A DNA stretch of 57,739 bases, from positions 1 to 57,739 of the IMG/VR virus record IMGVR_UViG_3300011115_000454. One strand, given 5' to 3'. This DNA is from a virus. Position 1 is the first letter of the stretch. Every line of letters begins with the position of its first letter. The notes beneath the pieces were generated by a model that was not told the origin of the DNA, searched no databases, and saw only the letters and a program-made list of their open reading frames with translations. This document shows, in pieces, positions 16,680-24,084 of the stretch. The translations under genes and the position numbers were made by a program.

Positions 16680-17660
16680 ATGCTTGATCTTAATAATTTA
16701 CCCACAAATCAAAAAATTGACAGGCAAATTTTTTATGCCACCTCTAGCTCACAAGGCGGCACTTGGATTGCATGGCTAAAACCTCGTGGCGTTAATTTTA
16801 TAAGAATTTTATGCCTTGCTGGAGGTGGAGGTGGAGGTGGAGGGTTTGTTGGTGCGGCGGCAGTAGGAACTGCTGGTGGTGGCGGTGGGGGAGCTTCTTC
16901 ATCTCAAACAATTATTACTTTTCCTGCATGGGCATTACCTGATGTGCTTTATGTGGCTGTTGGATATGGTGGCGCAGGAGGTACAGCTTCTTCTAATGGC
17001 GCCACCGGCGTTGACACATATATTTCAATTTATGAAAGTGTGGTTCCAAACAATACAGTTTGCTATGCAAATGCCGGAGGAGGTGGAAATGCCGCTCTTG
17101 CGGGAGGATCTGGCGGATCTGCTGGCGGCGCTGGTACGGTTGCAAATTCGTATGTGGCAATTTTAGGGCAAAGCGGTAGATCAGCCGCAGCAAATTTAGG
17201 TATTGCCGCACAAGCTGGTGGTGCTGGCGGTAATAATGGCGGAGTAGGTACAAGTTTAATTTTACCAACTAGTGGGCTTATTGTTACAGCTGGGTCAGGT
17301 GGCGGTGGTTACGCTACTGGTGCAAATAGTCCGGGTGGTTCTGGTGGAGCGCTTCAGCCTGCTTCAGCGCCAGTTTTCCCAACTCAACCTACTGCGGCTG
17401 GTGGAACATCGGCAGGAACTGCTGGGGCAAATGGTTCAAATGGAGTGCAGGCTATGCCAAATTTACCATTTTTTTATGGCGGAAGCGGTGGAGGTGGAGC
17501 GGGTCAAGCCGCTACTGGTAACACAGGACTCACAGGAGGTTCTGGTGGCAAAGGTGCTTATGGTTGCGGAGGAGGGGGTGGTGGCGGAGGATTCACAGGC
17601 TCTACAGGGGGTCGAGGTGGCGATGGTGGCGATGGTTTGGTAATAATAACTTCGTGGTGA
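16680..17660 (+). CDS. Glycine-rich adhesin paralogue 2
   Basis: A 326-residue paralogue of the preceding gene, separated by three bases. It keeps the opening MLDLNNLPTNQKID, the ALPDVLYVAVGYGGAGG core and the C-terminal YGCGGGGGGGGFTG block ending IITSW. The middle (about residues 125-250) is divergent. Tandem copies may give mixed tail tips or act as a store for recombination. Confidence 0.65.
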   Translation: MLDLNNLPTNQKIDRQIFYATSSSQGGTWIAWLKPRGVNFIRILCLAGGGGGGGGFVGAAAVGTAGGGGGGASSSQTIITFPAWALPDVLYVAVGYGGAGGTASSNGATGVDTYISIYESVVPNNTVCYANAGGGGNAALAGGSGGSAGGAGTVANSYVAILGQSGRSAAANLGIAAQAGGAGGNNGGVGTSLILPTSGLIVTAGSGGGGYATGANSPGGSGGALQPASAPVFPTQPTAAGGTSAGTAGANGSNGVQAMPNLPFFYGGSGGGGAGQAATGNTGLTGGSGGKGAYGCGGGGGGGGFTGSTGGRGGDGGDGLVIITSW

Positions 17661-17663
17661 TAT

Positions 17664-18641
17664 ATGCTTGATTTAAACAATTTACCAAACAATCAAAAAA
17701 CAGATCAGCAGATTTTTTATACCAATTCAATAGGTAGTACAAGATGGGCGGTTTGGAATAAATCAAGGGGTGCTGGATTTATTCATATTTTTGCTCTTGG
17801 TGCAGCAGGCGGTGGTGGCGGCGGCTTCGCTGGCGGTGCAGGTGCAGCAGGTGGCGGCGGTGGAGGAGCTTCAGGCGGGTTTGCTAGTGCTTTCTTTTTA
17901 GCCGCTGATTTGCCTGATGTGCTTTATGTATCAGTTGGGAAAGGTGGCGCTGGCGGAGCAGTTGGTTCTGGTGGAACGACTTCTGGACCTACCTACATAG
18001 CTATTTATCCAGATGATGTTAATAACAATCTTTTCTTGTTAAATATAAGTACTGGCAATGGTGGTGGCGCTGGTAGCGCTGGAGCAGGTGGAACGGCGGG
18101 AACCGTTTCTTCTACTATTGCTTTATCAAATCAATCTTTAGCTGGATTAGGAACTTTTTATTCTACAGCTACAGGATCTGTAGGTGTTGCTGGACAGGCG
18201 GGTAGTGCTGGCGGAGGAATTAACGGCAATCCGGGTAGTAGTATTACTTATCCAACAACAGGGTCAATTACTTGTGGCGGGGGTGGCGGGGGCGGATATG
18301 CGTCTGCAACTAGCCCTGGTGGCAATGGCGGAAGAGTGACTACTGTTATTGCAGGTTGGCCTGCAACCGCAATATCTAATGGAGGTTCTGCTGGAGGCGG
18401 AGCAGGAAACAACGGCTCAAACGGTTTTCAGGTGTTTCCAAAAATGATGTTGTTTATTGGGGGCGCTGGAGGCGGGGGCGCTGGCTGCGGAGCAACTGGC
18501 ACAATAGCTGACATAGGCGGCGCGGGAGGCAAAGGTGCTTACGGTTGTGGTGGCGGCGGCGGAGGGGGTGGCTTTACGGGAACAACAGGTGGCATAGGCG
18601 GGGATGGTGGCGATGGTTTGGTAATAATAACTTCATGGTGA
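17664..18641 (+). CDS. Glycine-rich adhesin paralogue 3
   Basis: A 325-residue third copy with the same ends (MLDLNNLPNNQKTD at the start, YGCGGGGGGGGFTG near the end, IITSW last). Its C-terminal third, including NGSNGFQVFPKMMLFIGG, is the closest match to the broken fragment at 19078-19317, so that fragment was probably copied from this gene. The single Cys in the YGC block is conserved in all copies. Confidence 0.65.
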   Translation: MLDLNNLPNNQKTDQQIFYTNSIGSTRWAVWNKSRGAGFIHIFALGAAGGGGGGFAGGAGAAGGGGGGASGGFASAFFLAADLPDVLYVSVGKGGAGGAVGSGGTTSGPTYIAIYPDDVNNNLFLLNISTGNGGGAGSAGAGGTAGTVSSTIALSNQSLAGLGTFYSTATGSVGVAGQAGSAGGGINGNPGSSITYPTTGSITCGGGGGGGYASATSPGGNGGRVTTVIAGWPATAISNGGSAGGGAGNNGSNGFQVFPKMMLFIGGAGGGGAGCGATGTIADIGGAGGKGAYGCGGGGGGGGFTGTTGGIGGDGGDGLVIITSW

Positions 18642-18652
18642 TATGATACGCA

Positions 18653-18838
18653 ATGGTTAAAAATGGTGTAGTTGAGAATGTTTCTTTATGGGATGGGGAC
18701 ACAAATAAGTGGCAACCCCCTGAAGGAATAACTTGTATTCCTGCGCCTGATGAAATAGGAATTGGTTGGACATGGGATGGGTCTAATTGGACTGCTCCTG
18801 TTATTCCTGAGCCGCCTGTTGAGGAAACTCCAGCATGA
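18653..18838 (+). CDS. Small fibre-associated protein, 61 aa
   Basis: A 61-residue protein with the pattern VVENVSLWDG, then WQPPEGITCIPAPDEIGIGWTW and a Pro/Glu tail (PVEETPA). Short proteins of this shape commonly follow fibre genes and may be fibre assembly helpers. A degenerate copy of its tail is found at 19357-19401. The stop overlaps the next start (ATGA). Confidence 0.6.
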   Translation: MVKNGVVENVSLWDGDTNKWQPPEGITCIPAPDEIGIGWTWDGSNWTAPVIPEPPVEETPA

Positions 18839-19074
18839 CCCCCGAACTTGATAAATATTATTCTGACCGATTCTCGATGATGGCATCTGAGGGTTGGAAG
18901 GAATTATTAATTGATATTGACAACATGATAGTTTCCCTTAATAATATATCTGTAATTCAAGACGAAAAGTCTCTCCAATTCAAAAAAGGAGAACTTTCCA
19001 TACTTAATTGGCTAAAAACCTTGAAACAGGTTTCCGAAAGAGCATACGAGGATTTGAATGAAAAGAATATTTGA
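18835..19074 (+). CDS. Hypothetical helical protein, 79 aa
   Basis: A 79-residue helical protein (N-terminus MTPELDKYYSDRFSMMASEG). It overlaps the 61-residue gene by four bases. Similar helical proteins are often paired with fibre-helper genes, but I cannot name the family. Its 3' end marks the left edge of the degenerate duplication. Confidence 0.55.
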   Translation: MTPELDKYYSDRFSMMASEGWKELLIDIDNMIVSLNNISVIQDEKSLQFKKGELSILNWLKTLKQVSERAYEDLNEKNI

Positions 19075-19077
19075 ATT

Positions 19078-19317
19078 TGCCTGTGAAAACGGGAGTAATG
19101 GTTTTCAAATACTTCCTAAATTAATGATGTTTATTGGTGGTAGTGGAGGTGGTGGTGCAGGTGGAAGTGCCACAGGAAGCTTGACTGATATTGGTGGTAA
19201 AGGGGGCAAAGGTGCTTACGGTTGTGGGGGCGGAGGCGGAGGGGGGGCTTTACTGGCACAACTGGAGGCAGAGGCGGGGATGGTGGTGATGGTTTGGTTA
19301 TCATTACTTCTTGGTAA
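19078..19317 (+). pseudogene. Remnant of a fourth glycine-rich adhesin, frameshifted
   Basis: This stretch encodes the C-terminal third of the adhesin family (NGSNGFQILPKLMMFIGG, then YGCGGGGGGG). The frame is then lost in a G7 run at 19241-19247. Restoring one G brings back GFTGTTGGRGGDGGDG and the end IITSW with a stop at 19315-19317. The N-terminal two thirds are missing. It is a truncated copy, most like paralogue 3. A one-base error or slippage in the G-run cannot be excluded, but the truncation is real. Confidence 0.7.
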
Positions 19318-19356
19318 TTTAATTGCGTCTTAACAAGTAAAGTTGGATAATCAATT

Positions 19357-19401
19357 ATGCCAATCAAATCTGAACCACCAACTGAAGAAACGCCAGCATG
19401 A
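19357..19401 (+). pseudogene. Remnant of the 61-aa fibre-associated gene
   Basis: A 14-codon frame (MPIKSEPPTEETPA) reproduces the Pro/Glu tail of the gene at 18653-18838, and sits at the same place relative to the adhesin remnant. The duplicated block therefore contained adhesin plus helper gene, later eroded by deletion. Confidence 0.5.
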
Positions 19402-19423
19402 AAATGTATAACAAGGAGTGGTC

Positions 19424-19792
19424 ATGAACCAAACGGTAGGGCGGCTAATTGCCGTTATGTTCTTAAGTCGTGAGGTTGCGCACAGAGAACATTTGCGCAC
19501 AAAATCATTTTCGCAACACATGGCGCTCAACACTTTTTATGAAGAAATTGTAGGGCTGGCTGACTCTATAGCCGAAGCATATCAAGGGCGGTTTGGAATA
19601 ATCGACAAAATACCAATGTTGGATAATGATGCTACGGGTACAATTGACGATATTCTTGAAAAACACCTTGATATCATTGAGAAATTAAGGTATATAGCTG
19701 TTGACAAATCACAGACTGCGATACAAAATCTGATTGATGAGTCTGTTGCATTGTACTTAAGTACTTTGTATAAACTTCGAAATCTGAAGTAA
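19424..19792 (+). CDS. Ferritin/Dps-like helical protein (DUF5856-like)
   Basis: A 122-residue, all-helical protein. The pattern of residues 12-55 (an H-rich helix with HREHLRTKSFSQHMAL, then FYEEIVGLADSIAEAYQGRFG) resembles phage proteins annotated DUF5856 and distantly Dps/ferritin-like helices. ATG 19424 is chosen over GTG 19418 because the GGAG site (19415-19418) is correctly spaced. Metal binding is possible but not shown. It is an odd gene among tail genes. Confidence 0.45.
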   Translation: MNQTVGRLIAVMFLSREVAHREHLRTKSFSQHMALNTFYEEIVGLADSIAEAYQGRFGIIDKIPMLDNDATGTIDDILEKHLDIIEKLRYIAVDKSQTAIQNLIDESVALYLSTLYKLRNLK

Positions 19793-19801
19793 GGAAAAAT
19801 C

Positions 19802-20437
19802 ATGCCAGTCGTTTTTACAAATAATGCCACTGCGCCTTTGGCGTCTTCAATCTCGTCTTCGACTACATCTATTACTGTAACGACAGGACAAGGCGCGTTG
19901 TTTCCCGCTACTTCTGCGTCTAATTATTTTTACGCCACTCTTACAGATTCAAGTAATAACTTGGAAGTTATTAAAGTCACTAGTCGAACATCCGATACTT
20001 TTACTGTAGTTAGAGCGCAAGAAGGCACAACAGCTCGTGCGTATGCAGCAGCCGATAAACTTGAAGTTCGTGTAACCGCAGCCGGCCTTACAAACATGGC
20101 TCAGTTGGATAAAGACAACGCTTTTACTGGGGCAAATAGCTTTTCTGGAGTAACAACCACTACTGCAGCCATAAATACAACAGGCACAATAACAGCTACG
20201 GCTTTTGCTGGGCCTATAACAGGCAATGTCACAGGTAACGTAACTGGTAATCTAACAGGCAATGTCACAGGTAATACATCAGGAACGGCGGGTAGTGTTT
20301 CTACTACTAACTGGACAATTACAGAATCAGGTACAAAAATCTACTTCACATATGGCGGTGTAAAGAAAGCAATGTTAGATTCATCAGGTAATTTAACAGT
20401 AGTTGGAAACGTAACGGGATATGGAACTGTAACATGA
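19802..20437 (+). CDS. Tail-fibre protein with GNVTGN repeats
   Basis: A 211-residue protein with a strand-rich N-terminal domain (about 1-95, with DTFTVVRAQEGTTARAYAAAD, a common fibre motif). A repeat track follows (GPITGNVTGNVTGN and further GNxTGN units, about residues 140-160), then a C-terminal domain with KIYFTYGGVKKAMLDSSGN. The repeats form a trimeric shaft in related fibres. It overlaps the cysteine-rich gene by four bases (ATGA), tying the two together. Confidence 0.65.
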   Translation: MPVVFTNNATAPLASSISSSTTSITVTTGQGALFPATSASNYFYATLTDSSNNLEVIKVTSRTSDTFTVVRAQEGTTARAYAAADKLEVRVTAAGLTNMAQLDKDNAFTGANSFSGVTTTTAAINTTGTITATAFAGPITGNVTGNVTGNLTGNVTGNTSGTAGSVSTTNWTITESGTKIYFTYGGVKKAMLDSSGNLTVVGNVTGYGTVT

Positions 20438-20850
20438 CGCTACCCACATCTGGAACTATTGCAATCTCCAACTTCAATACAGAAGCTGGTTTAACATCGA
20501 CTGCGTCTATCACCCTTGATTGGATTCGTACCAATACAAAAACTGGTCAGCAATCAAATTCGTTTAATGGTTACTATAGTAAAGCATGGTATCAGCGTAA
20601 TCAAGACGGTAATTGTAACAACGCAAATTGTTCTTCTGCTGCTAATTGTGTGGGCGACCTTCAATGTGTAAATTGCACATTAGCTACTATAAATTGTTCT
20701 AACTGTGATGCTCGTTCTTGGTTTCAAAGTAATTGTAACTGCGCATGTACATATAATTGCTCTCAAACCACAAATGTAAAATATAACTGCAATTGTGATT
20801 GTGCTTGTGATTGTGTTTGCGGGGGTGATTGTGGTGTTTGTGGTGTATAA
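20434..20850 (+). CDS. Cysteine-rich tail-type protein, probable radical SAM substrate
   Basis: A 138-residue protein. Residues 1-52 (LPTSGTIAISNFNTEAG, then FNGYYSKAW) match an N-terminal module widespread in phage tail and fibre proteins. Residues 61-138 contain 19 cysteines (61, 66, 72, 78, 81, 88, 91, 101, 103, 105, 109, 119, 121, 123, 125, 127, 129, 133, 136), eleven of them preceded by Asn, ending in an alternating C-x-C array. The rest is Asn, Asp, Ala, Gly and Ser. A radical SAM/SPASM gene follows by 20 bases. I infer that the tail is modified to thioether or other crosslinks; metal binding is the alternative. The start overlaps the preceding fibre stop. Confidence 0.7.
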   Translation: MTLPTSGTIAISNFNTEAGLTSTASITLDWIRTNTKTGQQSNSFNGYYSKAWYQRNQDGNCNNANCSSAANCVGDLQCVNCTLATINCSNCDARSWFQSNCNCACTYNCSQTTNVKYNCNCDCACDCVCGGDCGVCGV

Positions 20851-20870
20851 GATTATTACCAAGGAAAAAA

Positions 20871-22322
20871 ATGCAATTTAAAATTCATACATTGAATTCT
20901 GATGGGAAAAAATTAATACTAGACTATGATAACGAAACAAACGCTTTGTCTACAGAAACCGGGCATATTTTTTATGACCCCCCAAAAGAAAAATCAGAAT
21001 TTAAAACTTCTATTCCTTTTAGTAAAGTTGACCCACGTGGAAAATCTTCCAAAATAGAAATTATTAAAATCCAACTTGGATTGTCATGTAACTATAGTTG
21101 CGGGTATTGTTCGCAACGTTTTGTTGAACGTCCTACCGAAACAAGTAAAAAAGATGTTGAGTCGTTTATTGAACAAATTAACGTATTGGATTTTGACGAA
21201 AAAACAGGATTAAAAATCGAGCTTTGGGGTGGAGAACCCATGGTTTACTGGAAAACATTAGTTCCGCTTGTCGAAGCCCTGCAAGAAAAATTTGCCTCGT
21301 GGAAAAATAAACCTCGTTTTTCAATGATTACAAACGGCTCACTCCTTACGCCAGAAAAAGGATACTGGCTTATGACAAATGATTTTACTGTAGCCATTAG
21401 TCATGATGGCCCAGCACAACATCAAAGAGGGCCTGACCCATTTGATGACCCAAAACTAAAGAAAACTATACTAGATTTTTGGAAACAGATGCATCGTATG
21501 GGGCGCATAAGTTTTAACTCAATGCTTACCGCTTCTAATACCAGCAGAAAAGAAATACACGATTGGTTTATAAAATTAACAGATGACCCATCTGTAGTTC
21601 TTGGTGAGGGCGGTATTGTCGACGCCTATGATGAAGGTGGATTTGCAAGTTTATTAGATACAAAAACAAAACATTTCGCATTTCGTAAACAAGCGTTTAA
21701 TGATATTTACTCAACCAGCGGGGATGTTGGATTTAAACAAATTGTTGGGAAAATAGATTCATTTATTAATAATGTGTATTCACAAAAACCTGCTACTTCA
21801 GTAGGACAAAAATGTGGCATGGACAGTGAAAATATTATTGCTGTTGATTTGCGGGGCAACATTCTTACTTGCCACAACACAAGCTCAGTAGAAACCTCAT
21901 TTAATGGGGAAAGTCATTTAATAGGCACTGTGGCTAAAATTGATGAAGCAAAATTAACTACAGCAACACATTGGAGAAACAGACCACATTGCGCTGCTTG
22001 TCCTGTACTACATCTGTGTTCCGGCAGTTGTATGTTCCTTGAGGGTAAAAATTGGACAGAGTCATGTGCAAACGCATATAGCGATAATGTTGCATTATTT
22101 TCTTTGGCGATTGAAAAAATCACAAAAGGGTTTGTCCCATACCTTATTGAAGGTGGAGACCTCCCACCTGAACGTGCTGATATTTGGGGGGACGTGTTTA
22201 AGCACATTGAGTCCACACCCAAACAGAAATCATTTCCAGTCAAAATTATTGCCGTCGAAAAAAACATCGAAGTCAATGGCGTAGAGGTATACGCAAAATC
22301 GGAGGTAATGCATGGAGTATGA
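20871..22322 (+). CDS. Radical SAM/SPASM peptide-modifying enzyme
   Basis: A 483-residue enzyme; ATG 20871 follows an AAGGA site. The radical SAM cluster motif is C73-x3-C77-x2-C80 (CNYSCGYC), with WGGEP at 119-123. The C-terminal SPASM domain is canonical: C315-x13-G329-x4-C334, then C374-x2-C377-x5-C383-x3-C387, then C399, enough for two auxiliary 4Fe-4S clusters. Known relatives make thioether or C-C bonds in ribosomal peptides. The adjacent cysteine-rich protein is the obvious substrate. The C-terminal 80 residues beyond the SPASM domain are extra. Substrate and reaction are inferred. Confidence 0.85.
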   Translation: MQFKIHTLNSDGKKLILDYDNETNALSTETGHIFYDPPKEKSEFKTSIPFSKVDPRGKSSKIEIIKIQLGLSCNYSCGYCSQRFVERPTETSKKDVESFIEQINVLDFDEKTGLKIELWGGEPMVYWKTLVPLVEALQEKFASWKNKPRFSMITNGSLLTPEKGYWLMTNDFTVAISHDGPAQHQRGPDPFDDPKLKKTILDFWKQMHRMGRISFNSMLTASNTSRKEIHDWFIKLTDDPSVVLGEGGIVDAYDEGGFASLLDTKTKHFAFRKQAFNDIYSTSGDVGFKQIVGKIDSFINNVYSQKPATSVGQKCGMDSENIIAVDLRGNILTCHNTSSVETSFNGESHLIGTVAKIDEAKLTTATHWRNRPHCAACPVLHLCSGSCMFLEGKNWTESCANAYSDNVALFSLAIEKITKGFVPYLIEGGDLPPERADIWGDVFKHIESTPKQKSFPVKIIAVEKNIEVNGVEVYAKSEVMHGV

Positions 22323-22557
22323 ACAACTAATACAGAAGTTAGAAGCAATGCCCGAGGTTAGGTACGCTCTTGTTTATGAAGTGCAAGAATCAGGCGGCCT
22401 TACATATGCGGTGCAAATAGGTAACAATCGTAGTTCGCAAAGCAGAATGGGGAAAATCTTTGTTCCCCCCGAAATAATTGCAGATGTTGATGCGTACGAT
22501 AGTATTTGTGAAAATGTGCATAAAATATTTATGCAATATAAAACTGAAGCGTCGTAG
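22312..22557 (+). CDS. Hypothetical partner of the radical SAM enzyme, 81 aa
   Basis: An 81-residue protein whose start overlaps the enzyme's end by 11 bases, behind GGAGG (22301-22305). It has a helix-strand-strand-helix look (EQLIQKLEAM, RYALVYEVQE, LTYAVQIG, ICENVHKIFMQY). Its size suits a peptide-recognition partner, but I see no diagnostic match to the known RRE (peptide-recognition) fold. Tight coupling suggests a shared pathway. Confidence 0.5.
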   Translation: MEYEQLIQKLEAMPEVRYALVYEVQESGGLTYAVQIGNNRSSQSRMGKIFVPPEIIADVDAYDSICENVHKIFMQYKTEAS

Positions 22558-22559
22558 AT

Positions 22560-23264
22560 GTGGACCCGCTTACCCTACTTGCAATGGCAAATGGTTGCGT
22601 GGCAGCCATCAGGAAGGGATGCGAACTATATAAACAAGTTAAGGGGACAATCAATGATGCCCAAAAAACTTTTAACGAAGTCAAAACTATTACTAAAGAG
22701 GTCGGCGGATTTCTTGGGTTCTTCACTAAAAAAGTGGAAGTTGAAGTTCCAGTTGAACCTAGACCTGTTGCTGGCAATAAAAAATCTGTTGCACCAGCAG
22801 ATGAAAACACTGTGTACGCTGATTTGGCGCAAAACCTGTCTAAGCTGTTCCGTTTACAAGACCAGCTTTCAAAGTATATTCGAGACGAAGAAGAAAAATC
22901 TAGAACAGTCTATGACCCAAATCAGACACTCATGGAGTCAGCCCTTCAACGTGTCTTGGTTCAAGAGCAGATGGATAAATTGGCGGAGCAAGTTCAGTGG
23001 GAAATGATTTATAACAGCCCGCCGGAATTGGGGGCGTTGTTTAGTAAATGCCATGCGATGAGAACAAAAATTATTAACGAACAAGATTACGCACGGCAGA
23101 AGATTGAAAAGAAGAAACGCGATACTCAACGCAAAAAAGAGCAGATGGTCAGTAAAATGCAGGACAACACCATCTATTTTGTGGCTGTATTTTTTGTGTT
23201 CTCGGTCATGGCTTTTACGTGGTACATCATCGTTCTTGATAGGAAGGTAAGGTATGGGTGGTAA
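22560..23264 (+). CDS. Membrane-anchored coiled-coil protein, 234 aa
   Basis: A 234-residue protein from a GTG start at 22560, three bases after the previous gene. The long helical middle (residues 90-200) is charged, with a lysine-rich coiled coil (KIEKKKRDTQRKKEQ). A C-terminal membrane segment follows (about 206-226, TIYFVAVFFVFSVMAFTWY). A frame at 22558 overlaps but has a shuffled, tryptophan/lysine-rich sequence and is rejected. It sits before the lysis genes; it may be an internal virion or lysis-related membrane protein. Confidence 0.55.
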   Translation: MDPLTLLAMANGCVAAIRKGCELYKQVKGTINDAQKTFNEVKTITKEVGGFLGFFTKKVEVEVPVEPRPVAGNKKSVAPADENTVYADLAQNLSKLFRLQDQLSKYIRDEEEKSRTVYDPNQTLMESALQRVLVQEQMDKLAEQVQWEMIYNSPPELGALFSKCHAMRTKIINEQDYARQKIEKKKRDTQRKKEQMVSKMQDNTIYFVAVFFVFSVMAFTWYIIVLDRKVRYGW

Positions 23265-23266
23265 AT

Positions 23267-23440
23267 ATGAACCTTGTTATCGTAATTATTTGTGCGTTTA
23301 TTTTTGCGCTGATGCTACCTCTGCTGGCCTCCATGTATATGGATATTCAACAGACTAAAAAGGAAGCCCAAATGCAAATTGAAAAAGTTGAAAAACTCAG
23401 GCGTAAAGTGGAAAAGGAAAGGCAAAAGGAAAATGAGTAA
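23267..23440 (+). CDS. Small membrane protein with coiled coil, 57 aa
   Basis: A 57-residue protein: N-terminal membrane segment (MNLVIVIICAFIFALMLPLL), then a basic coiled coil (about 27-57). The start is ATG 23267, two bases after the preceding stop, with an in-frame GTG further upstream. It overlaps the next lipoprotein by eight bases. The shape is that of a small inner-membrane anchor in a lysis or ejection module. Confidence 0.55.
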   Translation: MNLVIVIICAFIFALMLPLLASMYMDIQQTKKEAQMQIEKVEKLRRKVEKERQKENE

Positions 23441-23636
23441 ATACCTGTTAATTCTGCTTTTACTGGCGGCTTGCGAGGACAGGTATCGCTATACTTGTCA
23501 AAATCCTGACAATTTCAATTTACCTGAGTGCCAAAAGCCGCGTTGTTTGTTTACGCAAACTTGCCCAGAATATCTTGTAGCCCCTGTATTGGAGAAAAAA
23601 ATTGAACCAGAACCATCAGCAAAAACTAACAAGTGA
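23433..23636 (+). CDS. Cysteine-containing lipoprotein, 67 aa
   Basis: A 67-residue protein with a lipoprotein signal (MSKYLLILLLLAAC, lipobox LAAC at 11-14) and six further cysteines, in the order CEDRYRYTC, PECQKPRC, FTQTC. The start is chosen at 23433 by AAAGGAAA. Small Cys-rich lipoproteins of this pattern occur near lysis genes of aquatic phages. Outer-membrane or outer-leaflet attachment is likely. It is distinct from the nested Rz1 at 24286, so the phage encodes two lipoproteins. Confidence 0.6.
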   Translation: MSKYLLILLLLAACEDRYRYTCQNPDNFNLPECQKPRCLFTQTCPEYLVAPVLEKKIEPEPSAKTNK

Positions 23637-24084
23637 AGAAATAGAGACCCGCATATGGGCGTTTGTGGTCATTATGGTCACCGTCATATTGGCAGGTATT
23701 GTATTTGCGCTTCTGTATAGCGTTACGTTTGTTGTGCAGCCTATCAAAAGCATGGCTCCGATAGACCAAGCCTATACTAAAATGCTCAACGACATCGTGC
23801 TCCTCATCGTGGGTGGAATTGGCGGGGTCATTGGTAAAAAGGGTGTAGGAGCAATTGCTCAGTCAATGACAAACACAACCCCTGTTCCTACTCCAACATT
23901 TCCTACTCCTCCCCCTTCTACTACGCCTACATCAACGTGGGTTTCATCAGGCGCATTACCTGCATGGGTTAATCCTCCATTAGATGAGACATGGACACCA
24001 CCCCCACCCCCCACAACACCACCACGTTTAGAAGACGAAGCGGAACGTGAAGCCACTGCTGAAGCAAGAGCGAGTGTTAAATGA
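23602..24084 (+). CDS. Holin candidate, 160 aa (TTG start)
   Basis: A 160-residue protein with two membrane segments (about 17-43 and 63-80, the second with VLLIVGGIGGVIGKKG) and a long Pro/Thr-rich C-terminal tail. The start is TTG 23602 with GGAG eight bases upstream; no ATG comes before the first membrane segment. It overlaps the lipoprotein gene and the Rz gene. Position just ahead of Rz/Rz1 and endolysin supports a holin role, letting the endolysin reach the wall. The long proline tail is unusual for a holin. Confidence 0.55.
   Translation: MNQNHQQKLTSEEIETRIWAFVVIMVTVILAGIVFALLYSVTFVVQPIKSMAPIDQAYTKMLNDIVLLIVGGIGGVIGKKGVGAIAQSMTNTTPVPTPTFPTPPPSTTPTSTWVSSGALPAWVNPPLDETWTPPPPPTTPPRLEDEAEREATAEARASVK

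Noticed and set aside
15717-20437. Diversity-generating retroelement acting on the adhesins
   Set aside because: No reverse transcriptase gene and no template/variable repeat pair with A-specific changes were seen.
22558-23007. 149-codon frame overlapping the membrane coiled-coil gene
   Set aside because: The GTG frame at 22560 gives a longer and natural protein; this one has a scrambled Trp/Lys/Leu-rich sequence.
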